Assembly (NCBI GenBank): GCA_020638975.1
Contig: JACKHN010000004.1
Span: 124,001 to 188,000, forward strand
Source: Planctomycetaceae bacterium
Lineage (GTDB): Bacteria > Planctomycetota > Planctomycetia > Pirellulales > Pirellulaceae
Length of the DNA stretch: 64,000 nucleotides
Reading direction: 5' to 3'
Made by a program: the position numbers and the translations under genes. The notes under the pieces are model-generated. The model had not been told where the DNA came from and ran no database searches. It was given only the letters and a program-made list of their open reading frames with translations. Shown here one piece after another: positions 17,144 through 27,173 of the stretch; position 1 is the first letter of the stretch, and each line of letters begins with the position of its first letter.

Positions 17144-20116
17144 TTAGTGCTGAAAAACAAACTCTTTCGAGTTCATCAGTGCCCAGGCCACGTCTTCTAG
17201 GCCGCGTCGACGGTCGCTCGCACTTTCTATATGTTCGATCGCGACATCGATCTCAATGTCAGATGGCGAGCGGCACAAGGCGGAGATGTAAAAGTCGATA
17301 ATAATCTCACGGTCCGAGACCGTGGGGACATCAGGCAGCGGCGGACGTGGGTAGGTCGTCGACAAGTCGTACTTCGTCGCGAGATACGATTCAACGGAGG
17401 CAAGTTGTTCCGGCGATAGACGGTGGTCGTAAACCAAGATCTCGGAAACAACGCCACACCAGCTTTGATCTGCGGGTGGGATGTCTTCTCGGCTGCCAAT
17501 CGTAAAGCCAGGAATGCCTTGATCGCTGCCGACGCCTCCAGGCTGCACTGCTGGCAGCACTTCACCATTCAACTGAACTTGCAATTTGTCGCCCACTCCG
17601 GAGGAAAGAAAACTCGTGACAAACGGTTGTTTGAGCGCGGCGAGATGCTCTACGGACACCGTTGTATTGCCAGCTCCGTTAACACCGTCGGAATAGACGT
17701 AATAGCTGCCAGAGACAAGGACATGCTGAGCGGTGAACACCGAAGAGCCTGCGCGTCGACCGCTGCCGAATGTAAACAGCGCTCCGCCACGGTCGTCCTC
17801 AAGTCGTCCCACAATGCAAATCGTGCGTGGGGCTCCTGCGGGTAGCAACCGGTTCTCGGTATCGTGCAGGAGATCGTTTGTCCCGTCGAAATCGAGAGCC
17901 GGCAGTCCGCCAATGGAAGACAATGCGTAGACGGGACGAAGTTCAGCATCCGCTTGTGTTACACTCAGCCCGGTATCACATTGATTTTCCCAACGCTGCA
18001 CACGATCTGCATCGCCCGCCGGCACGCTTTCCGCATTTAACACGCCTCTATCGGCTCTGAACCAAGCGACGAGTCCTTGCGGATTTGGCTGACCCGCGGT
18101 CGCAATCCGTGCCGGCAACGCGTCAATAAACTGGGACAACCGGCCTCGACGGTCACGCAACTTTTGCGGAATCAGCGACCCGTTGATCAGCTGTAACGCT
18201 TGAGCCAGCTTGGAATCATCGCTTCGTTCACATTCGCAAACCGTATTTCGCGCCGGTTGGCCAAAGACACTCAGGAACTCGTTGCCAAATTCTGGACTGG
18301 GTAAATTCGTGGCTCGTGTATTCTCCGGCAAGTTCGCAAATCGCTCAGGCACGCCCGTCGTATGGCAAACGGCGTCGAACAGTTGCTCGGCGCCGAGCGG
18401 ACGAGCGTAGACGTGCGAGAAATACTTACCATCTTGTTGGTTGGAATCGTTGGTTTTGCTCGACAGCTGATACACCTGCGACTTCAAGATCGTGCGGATT
18501 AGTTCCTTCTGGTCGTAACCAGTTTCTACGAATGTCTGAGCGAGGGCGTCCAGCAACTCGGGATGCGAAGCTGGATTGTCGGCTCGAAAATCATCGACCG
18601 GATCGACGATGCCGCGTCCCAACAAGTGAGCCCAGATGCGATTCACAGCCACGCGAGCGAAGAAGGGATTTTCGGAGGATATCAGCCAATCGGCGAACAA
18701 TCGGCGTCGATCCGTGTCGGCGAGCGGATCGATATCACCGGTGAGAGGCAACCACGGCCTTATCAGTTGGCCGGTGCGAGGCTGCGTCGCTTCGCTGCCA
18801 CGATCGAGCCAGACGAACACGTCACCATCACCGCCAATCGGCTTTCGTTGCACACGGCTGAAGAACGCTCCGATACCGTAGTAGTTGTCTTGCGACCATC
18901 GATCGAATGGATGGTTATGACACTTCGCACATTGAATGCGGATGCCGAGGAACAACTGCGATACCGATTCAGCACAGTCATTTGGATCAGCCATCGCCCG
19001 ATAGAAATTCGCAGGCGGATTCGTGAACGTGCTGCCGCGAGCGGTCAGCAACTCCGTCGCGATCTGATCGTACGGTATGTTCTCTTGCATCGCGCGGACG
19101 ATCCAGCGATGAAACTTGTGGACGCCGCTCGCGCTCAGCTTGCTGGACTTGATACGCAGCAGGTCGCTCCACTTTTGAGCCCAGAACTCGGCGTATTCGT
19201 CACGTTCCAGCAAGCGGTCGATCAACTTGTGACGCTTATTGCTATCCCCATCGGCAAGAAACGCCTCGGTCTCGCTGCGGGACGGCAGAACGCCGATGAC
19301 GTCCAAATAAACGCGTCGAATGAACTCACTGTCAACCGATCGAGGTGACGGTTGGATTTGTAGCTGTTGCAATCGAGCAAACACATGCCGATCGATAAAG
19401 TTGTGCTCGGGCGGCGCGTCCCACTCGAAGCCATCGACCGGCTTGAGTAGTTGCAAATCGGTCGTGTCGATAAAATCCAAATAGCGGGCCATGACTCGTG
19501 TCTCGCCACGCGTCTGGCCACGCACCAGTCCAGCGGCATTCACTGCGGCGACTTGCTCGTCTGAGGATGTAAAATTTGTCAGCAGAGTGACGTCGCGCGT
19601 GCTGCCATCGCTGAACGAGGCCCACACGGTCAGTTGCTGGTCTGTCGTAGGCCATGCCAACTCAGCGGTTGCTGGCTCCATCTCGATACGAACGCATTTC
19701 GGTGCGTCGTTCGGATCATCGGGGCATCGAGCCGCAATCCAATCGTGAAGGATGCGATAGGCGAGATCCTCCTTGTGCAGCTTCTGGCCGCCACCGTGTG
19801 CGACCTGCATCGTGGGTTTTAGCAGCAGTAAACTGTTCGCCGGTTGCATCCAGTCGATTCTGCGCCCCGTCGTTTCACGCAGGAGTGTCAGGCGGTCCAA
19901 CTCAGCATCAAATCCTCGCAGCGAAAGGCGAAAGCCACCCTTCCCGCTGGGCGAACCGTGACACGCGCCGGCGCTGCAACCCTGCTTTGACAATGCGGGC
20001 AGAACGTCATACTGAAACGAAATGGGGCGTTCCTCGTCGGCGACGAGCTGGCTGGCCGCGCCGATCATGATCGCGAACATAAGGAGTGCGTGAGTGGGGG
20101 GCCGAACTTGTCTCAC
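17144..20116 (-). CDS. PSCyt1-like / DUF1549-DUF1553 protein with an embedded LamG-like domain
   Basis: This 990-residue exported protein (signal to about residue 26) begins with a cytochrome-like stretch GCSAGACHGSPSGKGGF, a CxxxxCH variant, then an Ig-like domain (about 150-230), DUF1549 with IQCAKCHNHPFDRW near 400, and DUF1553 (about 460-680). Between the DUF1553 core and its tail lies a LamG/concanavalin-like domain (about 700-905: GLVAWFRADRG, LPALDFDGTNDL, ILVYDHRLSPEQ). Such proteins form couples with DUF1501 proteins in planctomycetes and are thought to act in extracytoplasmic carbohydrate or electron-transfer processes. Its GTG overlaps the TGA of the upstream DUF1501 gene. Confidence 0.88.
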   Translation of the reverse strand: MRQVRPPTHALLMFAIMIGAASQLVADEERPISFQYDVLPALSKQGCSAGACHGSPSGKGGFRLSLRGFDAELDRLTLLRETTGRRIDWMQPANSLLLLKPTMQVAHGGGQKLHKEDLAYRILHDWIAARCPDDPNDAPKCVRIEMEPATAELAWPTTDQQLTVWASFSDGSTRDVTLLTNFTSSDEQVAAVNAAGLVRGQTRGETRVMARYLDFIDTTDLQLLKPVDGFEWDAPPEHNFIDRHVFARLQQLQIQPSPRSVDSEFIRRVYLDVIGVLPSRSETEAFLADGDSNKRHKLIDRLLERDEYAEFWAQKWSDLLRIKSSKLSASGVHKFHRWIVRAMQENIPYDQIATELLTARGSTFTNPPANFYRAMADPNDCAESVSQLFLGIRIQCAKCHNHPFDRWSQDNYYGIGAFFSRVQRKPIGGDGDVFVWLDRGSEATQPRTGQLIRPWLPLTGDIDPLADTDRRRLFADWLISSENPFFARVAVNRIWAHLLGRGIVDPVDDFRADNPASHPELLDALAQTFVETGYDQKELIRTILKSQVYQLSSKTNDSNQQDGKYFSHVYARPLGAEQLFDAVCHTTGVPERFANLPENTRATNLPSPEFGNEFLSVFGQPARNTVCECERSDDSKLAQALQLINGSLIPQKLRDRRGRLSQFIDALPARIATAGQPNPQGLVAWFRADRGVLNAESVPAGDADRVQRWENQCDTGLSVTQADAELRPVYALSSIGGLPALDFDGTNDLLHDTENRLLPAGAPRTICIVGRLEDDRGGALFTFGSGRRAGSSVFTAQHVLVSGSYYVYSDGVNGAGNTTVSVEHLAALKQPFVTSFLSSGVGDKLQVQLNGEVLPAVQPGGVGSDQGIPGFTIGSREDIPPADQSWCGVVSEILVYDHRLSPEQLASVESYLATKYDLSTTYPRPPLPDVPTVSDREIIIDFYISALCRSPSDIEIDVAIEHIESASDRRRGLEDVAWALMNSKEFVFQH

Positions 20117-22236
20117 ACTTTCACCTTCTCATTGACTTGCTTGCCTACGAAATCCAATTGCACCTCGGCGACTCGGAGTCGAGCGAGTGGCGTACTGCCT
20201 GGAGCAAGCTCCAACGTGCCTTCCGATTTCTTTTCCACAATCAACGCAATCCCCATGCCCAGCCCGAAGGAGAAGTTGCCGCCGGGGCTGGGATTCGTGA
20301 ACTCTTTCGTCAGCTCAATCGTCTCAAACTTCTCGTCCGAGGTGAACGTAGGCTGGACGTCAACCGTCGCCAATGCTTTCCGGTTCGATGCGTTCTTGGT
20401 TGCCTCGGTGTACTGAAACATCTCTGCGCGACAGGCAAAGTGGGTTTGGAACCAATTGTCGAAGTCGGCCGCGGACGAGGCTTCACCACGCAAGCGAATT
20501 CGCAACGTGTAGGTACCGGCGAATGGGCTGCGGACTTCTTGGGCGAGCAAAGCGACGTCGCCTTGCTTAACCACTGCGGGCGAGTCAATTACAGCACCGT
20601 GCAATCCGATCGCGGCTTGTTCCGAAACGATCGTCGCACCGAAGGCGATCTTCGAGCCATCGACTGCACAAGGCATCGCCCGCCAACCCTTGGGGCGCGA
20701 CGGCGAATCAACCGACTGTAGTTGCATGACTTTTTGGAAGTCGGTTTGCATCAAGTTGACACTGGGATCAAACGGCGGGACTCGCGAAACGTCACCTGTA
20801 CTCGCAACGCGTTTATCCGTCGCCGGCTCCGTGCCGAGCAGCTTGAACAGTGGTTTGCCTTCCGTCAGCCGATGCTCTCGGCCCTCGCGGTCCATGAACG
20901 ATGACTGGTAGTCGACCCCGAGCAAATGAAACATGGTGGCCGTCAACTCGCCGGGTTGCACTCGATCCTCGATTGGATGCCCTCCCTGCTTGTCGCTCTT
21001 GCCATACACCTGTCCGCCACTGATGCCAGCTCCCGCCAACGCACAACTGAACACGGGGCCCCAATGGTCGCGGCCGCCATTACCGTTAATCTTGGGCGTC
21101 CGACCGAATTCTCCGATCGCAACGACCAAGGTTTCGTCCAACAATCCGCGTTGGTCGAGGTCCTCGATCAAAGCCGAGAAACCGACGTCGAAGGTTGGAC
21201 AGAGGACATCTTCGACGCGGTCGGCGTTCTGGGCGTGTGTGTCCCACAGCGGATTATCGACCGCGTTGTCTCCGGGCTCGCGGGGCCATTGCACATGAAC
21301 CAATCGAACGCCCGCTTCGACCAGCCGCCGCGCCAGCAACACACATTGCCCCCAGCGGTTGTTGCCGTAACGTTCACGAACTTGGGCCGGTTCCTTTTCG
21401 ATGGCGAACGCCTCTTGAGCTTTGCCCGATGTGAGAAGATCAAAGGCTTGTTGCTGGAACTTATCAAACAGTTGAACGCCTGGCCCGCGCCGTTGCGCGT
21501 CAAACGGTTGCTCGACTTTCGCGAGCAGCTTCTGACGCGCCAGCAACTCCGCAGGAAGCTGCTCGCCCAGCGATAGTCCATTCACCCGATAACCAACTTG
21601 CGACGGATCGCCAACGAAACGATCGGGGTCCCACTCGCTGCCCATAAAGCCGCCGGTTTGACCCGCCGGCGTAACGTTTTCATTAAGCCGCATGATGTCG
21701 GGAATCCAGACCGTCGACAGCGGCGGCAAGACTTCGCTGGGTTTGTACCGCTTGATGATCGAACCGAAGTAGGGCCAATCGGTCGGCTGAATCGTACGTG
21801 GGTTGGGTCCAACATACTTGTAACCGGTCAACACCCAATGGCCGCTCGAGGAGTGTGTGTTATCGTCAGTCGCCATCGATCGGACGATCGCCAACTTGTC
21901 GGCCATCGCGGCAGTTCGCGGCAGCAACTCGCAGAACTGAATGCCTGGTACATTCGTGCTGATGGGATTGAAGGGCCCACGAATGTCGACTGGAGCGTCG
22001 GGTTTGGGGTCGAAGGTCTCGTGTTGCGGTGGGCCTCCGGCGAGATAAAGAAAGATAACATTCTTCGCGCGACCGAAAGTCTTGTCGGTGGGTGGAATGC
22101 CGAGTGGAGCCGTGTCGCGTGCTTGTAACAAGTTTGGCAGCGACAGTCCCATCGCGCTTAAGCCGCCAACTCGCAGCACCTCGCGTCGCGACAATCCATC
22201 GCACAGCTTTGTGGGTCGGTCATGTAGCGATAACAC
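20113..22236 (-). CDS. DUF1501 (sulfatase-like fold) Tat-exported protein with C-terminal extension
   Basis: A GGAGG ribosome site at 22243-22247 lies six bases before GTG at 22236, which I take as the start (707 residues). The N terminus has a Tat-type signal (SRREVLRVGGLSAMGL). The DUF1501 core, with FLYLAGGPPQHETFDPKPDA, SSGHWVLTGY, VVAIGEFGRTPKIN and GRDHWGP, belongs to the alkaline phosphatase/sulfatase-like superfamily. About 200 residues after the core (from near 505) form an additional beta-rich domain absent from standard ~470-residue members, possibly carbohydrate-binding. It is coupled by a GTGA overlap to the DUF1553 gene downstream. Confidence 0.88.
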   Translation of the reverse strand: MLSLHDRPTKLCDGLSRREVLRVGGLSAMGLSLPNLLQARDTAPLGIPPTDKTFGRAKNVIFLYLAGGPPQHETFDPKPDAPVDIRGPFNPISTNVPGIQFCELLPRTAAMADKLAIVRSMATDDNTHSSSGHWVLTGYKYVGPNPRTIQPTDWPYFGSIIKRYKPSEVLPPLSTVWIPDIMRLNENVTPAGQTGGFMGSEWDPDRFVGDPSQVGYRVNGLSLGEQLPAELLARQKLLAKVEQPFDAQRRGPGVQLFDKFQQQAFDLLTSGKAQEAFAIEKEPAQVRERYGNNRWGQCVLLARRLVEAGVRLVHVQWPREPGDNAVDNPLWDTHAQNADRVEDVLCPTFDVGFSALIEDLDQRGLLDETLVVAIGEFGRTPKINGNGGRDHWGPVFSCALAGAGISGGQVYGKSDKQGGHPIEDRVQPGELTATMFHLLGVDYQSSFMDREGREHRLTEGKPLFKLLGTEPATDKRVASTGDVSRVPPFDPSVNLMQTDFQKVMQLQSVDSPSRPKGWRAMPCAVDGSKIAFGATIVSEQAAIGLHGAVIDSPAVVKQGDVALLAQEVRSPFAGTYTLRIRLRGEASSAADFDNWFQTHFACRAEMFQYTEATKNASNRKALATVDVQPTFTSDEKFETIELTKEFTNPSPGGNFSFGLGMGIALIVEKKSEGTLELAPGSTPLARLRVAEVQLDFVGKQVNEKVKV

Positions 22237-22273
22237 CTGGGACCTCCGTTTCGTCAATCCTTGTTCAGCGTGA

Positions 22274-23761
22274 TCACGTCGTCAGTATCTCACGAATCAC
22301 ATGACCATGCACGTCAGTCAATCGTCGGTCGATGCCATTGTTCCGGAACGTCAATCGCTCGTGATCCAGGCCCAGCAGGTGGAGAATGGTCGCGTTCAGA
22401 TCATGCACCGACGAGACGTTCTCGACCGCTTTGAACCCAAGCTCATCCGTCATGCCATAACTCACGCCGCGTTTCACGCCCGCGCCGGTCAGCACGGCCG
22501 TAAAACCATTCGGATTGTGGTCGCGCCCCTTGGCGCCCTTCTGAAACATCGGCATGCGACCGAACTCAGTACACCAGACGACCAGCGTGTCTTCCAGTAA
22601 ACCGCGTTGTTTCAGGTCACGGATCAGGGCAGCGGATGGTTGGTCCATGATCCGTCCGTGCATGTCGTATTGCTCGCGAAGAGCCTGATGCCCGTCCCAG
22701 TTCAGTTTCCCGCCGCTGGCATAAGCGCCGTTGAACACCTGGACGAAGCGAACACCTTTCTCGACCAAGCGCCGAGCAAGAATGCAGTTCCTCGCGTAGC
22801 CAGCTTTCAATTCATCCTCGGTGTCGTCCGCGCCGTACATTTTGAGTATATGCTCCGGTTCCGTCGACAAGTCGCTAATTTCCGGTACGGACAACTGCAT
22901 CTTCGCCGCCAGTTCATAGCTGGCGATTCGCGCGGCGAGATCACTGTCACTGGGGTTCAACTTCAAATGCTCGTCGTTGATCAGACGCAGCAAGTCGCGT
23001 GCGGCAATGTCACGCTCCGGCGAGATGGATATCGGCGGTCGCAAGTGTTGAATCGGTTGACTGCTGCTGAACGGGGTCCCTTGGAACACGGCGGGTAGAA
23101 AGCCAGGCCCCCAGTTGTTGACGCTGGCTTGGGGAACGCCACGGGGATCGGGAATAGCGACGAATGCCGGAAGATCTTGATTCTCCGTGCCGAGTGCATA
23201 GGTGACCCATGCCCCGATGCTGGGAAAGCCATCTTGAACGAAGCCCGTCGAAAGAAAGTTCTCTGCCGGTCCGTGTGTGTTCGACTTACTTGTCAGTGTG
23301 TGTACGAAGGCAAAGTCATCGACCAACGCTCCGAGGTGTGGAATCATATCCGACACCATCTTGCCGCACTCGCCCCGCGGTCGGAAGTTGTACTGCGGTC
23401 GCGCCAAGTTGCCGGCTGGTCCTTGAAACGTGACTGATGGCCCACCGGGCAACGGCTTGTCGTCTTGCTTGATTAGTTCTGGTTTGTAGTCCCATGTTTC
23501 CAGTTGGCTGCAAGCGCCCGCACAAAATATCACTAACACGTTCTTGGCTTGAGGCACAACGTGTGGCTTTCGCGGAGCATGCGGATTCGACGGATCGATC
23601 TGCACGCGCGCTGGGTTCTCAACCGCTAGTACTCGCTGTTCGGCGAGCAAGTGCGTCAGCGCCACTGCACTTAACGCAGAACCCGTCTCGCCAAAGAAGT
23701 GACGTCGCGACAAGAGATGCCGACCAGCGTGCGTGAGGTTGTTCGATATCGGTTCGATCAT
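22274..23761 (-). CDS. DUF1501 Tat-exported protein
   Basis: The start at 23761 (MIEPISNNL) gives 495 residues, the usual family size, and places the Tat signal (LSRRHFFGETGSALSAVAL) near the N terminus; the frame is open further upstream but would overlap the previous gene. Core motifs include VIFCAGACSQLETWDYKPEL, STGFVQDGFPSIGAWVTYAL, VVWCTEFGRMPMFQ and GRDHNPNGFT. It starts seven bases after the stop of the DUF1553 gene, forming the second such couple in the window. The role is inferred to be extracytoplasmic. Confidence 0.9.
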   Translation of the reverse strand: MIEPISNNLTHAGRHLLSRRHFFGETGSALSAVALTHLLAEQRVLAVENPARVQIDPSNPHAPRKPHVVPQAKNVLVIFCAGACSQLETWDYKPELIKQDDKPLPGGPSVTFQGPAGNLARPQYNFRPRGECGKMVSDMIPHLGALVDDFAFVHTLTSKSNTHGPAENFLSTGFVQDGFPSIGAWVTYALGTENQDLPAFVAIPDPRGVPQASVNNWGPGFLPAVFQGTPFSSSQPIQHLRPPISISPERDIAARDLLRLINDEHLKLNPSDSDLAARIASYELAAKMQLSVPEISDLSTEPEHILKMYGADDTEDELKAGYARNCILARRLVEKGVRFVQVFNGAYASGGKLNWDGHQALREQYDMHGRIMDQPSAALIRDLKQRGLLEDTLVVWCTEFGRMPMFQKGAKGRDHNPNGFTAVLTGAGVKRGVSYGMTDELGFKAVENVSSVHDLNATILHLLGLDHERLTFRNNGIDRRLTDVHGHVIREILTT

Positions 23762-23768
23762 TCTCGAA

Positions 23769-26525
23769 TCACGGAATAAAGAGGAATTCATTGCTGTTGA
23801 ACAACACTCGGCAGAGGGTTGCCAGTCCATGGTTGTTGACAACATGCAAGGAGGCTTGGTGTTCGCTATCTGTCGGTTCACGACCGACCGCGAGTGCGAA
23901 CGCAACGCGCACTTGTCGCTCCAAGTCGCCAACCGCAACTGAACGGACACGATTTGCGAATTGATCGGCACGTTCCGCAACGAACTGGCTGTTGAACAAA
24001 TTCAATGCTTGAATCGCCGTTGTCGATTGACTACGTATCGGCGTCGCTTGCCCCGCGTCTGGGCAATCAAAGGCGCCGAACACTGGAACGGGCTCCATGC
24101 GGATCTTGTGAGCGTAGATCATCCGGCGTAGCTGTTCCGGACCAAACTGCTCAACGGGAGGAAAGCCGCTCAATCCGCCTCGCGACTTAAAGAGGTCAAA
24201 TCCCGGCCCCCCCATTTTCAGGTTCAGCTCGCCGCTCACGGCCAACATGCTGTCTCGAATCGCTTCCCCTTCCAGGCGTCGCGATGTAAACCGCCACAGC
24301 CACCGGTTGTCTCGATCCGTCTTCGTGGCGTGGGAATCGATGTAATGCGACTGGCGGTACGTTCTTGACGTTAGAATCAGGCGATGTATGTGCTTGACGG
24401 ACCAGCCGCTGCGAATGAACTCGCCCGCCAACCAATCAAGCAGTTCTGGATGCGACGGGCGTGCGCCGTTGAGCCCAAAATCGCTCGGCGTTGCAACGAG
24501 TCCCTGGCCAAAGTGATACATCCAGATGCGATTAACCATCACACGGGCCGTGAGCGGATTGTCTGGTGATGCGATCCATTTTGCTAACGCCAGTCGTCGC
24601 TGTTGTTCTGACGCGTTCGTGTCAGACGAAGTGACTTTGAACAGCGAAGGAACCGCGGGTCCGATCTCGTCCAAGCGTTGCTCCGGATCACCTCGCCGCA
24701 ACACAAACGTCGTATCTGGCTCGCGGAACTTCCCACCATACACCGTCCGTGTTGCCTCCAGTTCGTTCTTCTTCGTTTTCAGTCCCTCCAATTCCGCGAC
24801 GAACCCCGCCACATCGATCGACGAATCTTTCGGACGTTTACGGAGCAACGCTTCGACTTCTTCGGGGGGCGTTCCAATAGGTATTCGATCCGAATGGGCG
24901 GCGACTAGTTGCCAGCTCTCCGTGTCCAAGGAAACTTCGATGCGGTAGCGGACTGGCAGTCGATCCTTGAACTTCTCGTTGCGATCACGGCCCCAGACGA
25001 TGTGATCGATTTCAGCCGGTGTGGCCAGTTCGATCTGGACCCAGCCACCGCCATGTTCATTAGAGATCCAACTGTGGTCATTCCCGTACAGACCGTCGTT
25101 CACATGTTTGAGTTGATGCTTTCCAGTTTCCGAGTAGTTGCCAGATGACGTGGGTGTCGCACCACTGGAAGCGAGCGCGACGTTGCGAGCAGGGTCACTG
25201 GTTGCAAACACTTCCAGCTCGTCAATACAAGGTTCATGCCTGTTGTCGTCGATGGTTGCCAAGGTCGTGAAGCGAATGAATTTGGCTGTGACGGGCGAGA
25301 TGTATTCATCGTTTCGCTGAGCATCGACCGGCGGTCGCAGTTGAAGATCACGTTCGATTTCTCGGATCCGACTCGCCAACGAAGCCGCTTCCAAGAGTCG
25401 TGCTTCACGTCCTGGGTCATCAATCGTGCGATCGCCGTAATCAACGCCGGCAAAGAACGCTTGCATGGCGTAATAGTCGCGTTGCGTGATCGGATCGAAC
25501 TTATGATCGTGACAGCGGGCACATCCGATCGTTAGGCCAAGCAGCGTTGCACTGGTCCCTTGGATAATCTCGTCGAGTTCATCTTGCCGCGCCAGTCGCT
25601 TCGACTCGTCGTCCTTGCCAATTTGTCCGGGAAGCAGCACGGCAGCGGCAACTAGAAAGCCGGTCGCTTCGTCGGCGTGCAGCGCGTCGCCCGCCAATTG
25701 CTCGATGATGAATTGATCGTATGGTTTGTCTTCATTGAACGCGCGAATGACATAGTCGCGATAGGGCCAAGCATTGTCTCGCGGTGTGTTAACTTCAAAC
25801 CCATGCGTATCGGCATAGCGAATCACGTCTAACCAATGTTGCGCCCAACGCTCTCCATAGCGTGGGCTGTTCAACGCTTCTTCGACCAAGTTGGCCCAAG
25901 CCTGCGGATCATCATCGGCTTGGAAACGCTCTGACTCTTCGATCGTGGGTGGCAACCCCAGCATATCGAACGACAGACGTCGAATTAACGTCAGTCGATC
26001 AGCTTCCAACGAAAATGCGAGATCATGCTCCTTCAGCTTTGCTTCAACGAACCAATCGATCTTTCCTTCATCCTTTTGCCCTCCTCCTTCATCTCTTTCA
26101 AAGGGTTGAAACGCCCAATGATCCAAACGACGGTCGCGTTTCGCTTCGCGGTCGTAGTCGGACTCTGGCCAGTCGGCACCGGAATCGATCCAGCGAGTGA
26201 GCAGTTCAATCTCGTCCTTAGCGAGCGGCATCCCATCGGGCGGCATCCGCTCATCCGCGTCGTCGCTTGACACGCGACGCAATAACTCACTTTCGTCACT
26301 GCTTCCCGGCACGATGACTTCGCCGGAGTCACCGCCCTTGAAAGCAGTGTGCCTTGCATCGAGTCGCAGCCCGCCTTTCTGCACCTGCGGCCCATGACAT
26401 TCGCCACAGCGAGCGATCAGCAGCGGGCGCAGTTCTGCCTCGAAGTCGAATTCGTCACCACGTGCCGCGTTGAGCAACATAGCAACGGACAAAGCAGCGA
26501 GGATGTGAGGAAGCGATCGTCTCAT
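23769..26525 (-). CDS. PSCyt1 / DUF1549 / DUF1553 protein with an embedded discoidin-like domain
   Basis: The start at 26525 (MRRSLPHILAALSVAML) gives a clean signal peptide and 918 residues. Order of domains: planctomycete cytochrome C1 (CGECHGP, heme-type CxxCH, with RMPPDGMPL), DUF1549 (CARCHDHKFDP), an F5/8-type C (discoidin) domain at about 430-560 (ARNVALASSGATPTS, WISNEHGGGWVQIEL), then DUF1553 (ARVMVNRIWMYHFGQGL, PPVEQFGPEQLRRMIYA). Discoidin modules bind glycans, which fits a role in polysaccharide handling. A DUF1501 gene follows after seven bases. Confidence 0.9.
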   Translation of the reverse strand: MRRSLPHILAALSVAMLLNAARGDEFDFEAELRPLLIARCGECHGPQVQKGGLRLDARHTAFKGGDSGEVIVPGSSDESELLRRVSSDDADERMPPDGMPLAKDEIELLTRWIDSGADWPESDYDREAKRDRRLDHWAFQPFERDEGGGQKDEGKIDWFVEAKLKEHDLAFSLEADRLTLIRRLSFDMLGLPPTIEESERFQADDDPQAWANLVEEALNSPRYGERWAQHWLDVIRYADTHGFEVNTPRDNAWPYRDYVIRAFNEDKPYDQFIIEQLAGDALHADEATGFLVAAAVLLPGQIGKDDESKRLARQDELDEIIQGTSATLLGLTIGCARCHDHKFDPITQRDYYAMQAFFAGVDYGDRTIDDPGREARLLEAASLASRIREIERDLQLRPPVDAQRNDEYISPVTAKFIRFTTLATIDDNRHEPCIDELEVFATSDPARNVALASSGATPTSSGNYSETGKHQLKHVNDGLYGNDHSWISNEHGGGWVQIELATPAEIDHIVWGRDRNEKFKDRLPVRYRIEVSLDTESWQLVAAHSDRIPIGTPPEEVEALLRKRPKDSSIDVAGFVAELEGLKTKKNELEATRTVYGGKFREPDTTFVLRRGDPEQRLDEIGPAVPSLFKVTSSDTNASEQQRRLALAKWIASPDNPLTARVMVNRIWMYHFGQGLVATPSDFGLNGARPSHPELLDWLAGEFIRSGWSVKHIHRLILTSRTYRQSHYIDSHATKTDRDNRWLWRFTSRRLEGEAIRDSMLAVSGELNLKMGGPGFDLFKSRGGLSGFPPVEQFGPEQLRRMIYAHKIRMEPVPVFGAFDCPDAGQATPIRSQSTTAIQALNLFNSQFVAERADQFANRVRSVAVGDLERQVRVAFALAVGREPTDSEHQASLHVVNNHGLATLCRVLFNSNEFLFIP

Positions 26526-26712
26526 GGTGTGCTGTGTGCTGGCGGGATGGTTCGCAGCGGGCGAGAGTATGGTGTCATGATAATCGATCTGCTCCTGCGC
26601 CGCGAATGCAATTGGTTGCCGGTAGTGGAACCTTTGGGCTGTAGAGTATGCGGTTCGCCTGCTGCCACGCGTCAATTTCAAGTACACGGGCCGCCTGCTC
26701 GACGCTAGTGCG

Positions 26713-26814
26713 TCATCCACTTCGATTTGTTGGGCAGAGTCGTTTTAGTTTGGTGCGAGCATCGTCGATCTTGAACTGCCAGTCGGCTCCGCGTTGTTTT
26801 TCGTCGGTTTGCAT
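26713..26814 (-). pseudogene. Possible transposase C-terminal fragment
   Basis: A 33-codon frame contains GADWQFKIDDARTKLKRL before its stop, which resembles the C-terminal end of some IS630-type transposases. No upstream transposase sequence is recognisable. The identification is weak and rests on memory of the family's ends. Confidence 0.25.
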
Positions 26815-26887
26815 CACCCAAGGCAGCGATCTCGACCCGCAACTCGTCCGCTTCGCCGGCCCTTGAGGCACTGCCTCGTCATGTAGC

Positions 26888-27042
26888 CTAGTGCTACGTT
26901 ACACCTTGATTTTAGAGTTTGCCCGTTCCGTGAGCCGTGACGCGTAAGCGGTCGGGCGGCGAGGAATGCAAGGCGCCCCCGGGGCCTTACGGCCAGCGGC
27001 TCAGTTCATTCACCCTACTCCTTAGCTGTAACGCAGCACTAG
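26888..27042. repeat. Insertion-like element A, copy 1 (155 bp)
   Basis: Ends are CTAGTGCTACGTTACA and TGTAACGCAGCACTAG, 16-bp terminal inverted repeats with one mismatch, including CTAG. A second copy of exactly 155 bp lies in the opposite orientation at 39994-40148 with about ten mismatches. There is no reading frame inside, so it is a MITE-like, non-autonomous element. Its right CTAG is shared with element B. Confidence 0.8.
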
Positions 27043-27171
27043 TGCTGCGTTTCAGCTTGATTTTAGGATTAGCCGTTTTGGCGTTAGCCACGGTTCCCTC
27101 GTAACAACCGGGGCTAACGCCCAAACGGCTAATGTCTACAACCTTAATTCCTGGCAGTCACAAAGCACTAG
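27039..27171. repeat. Insertion-like element B, copy 1 (uninterrupted)
   Basis: It begins CTAGTGCTGCGTTTCAGC and ends CAAAGCACTAG. Its centre is a long palindrome, TTAGCCGTTTTGGCGTTAGCC against GGCTAACGCCCAAACGGCTAA less one base. The same sequence at 39967-40245 is split by a copy of element A. Confidence 0.75.
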
Positions 27172-27173
27172 TT

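Noticed and set aside
18563..19348. 261-residue open frame on the plus strand
   Set aside because: It is antisense to the DUF1549/DUF1553 gene and has no recognisable features.
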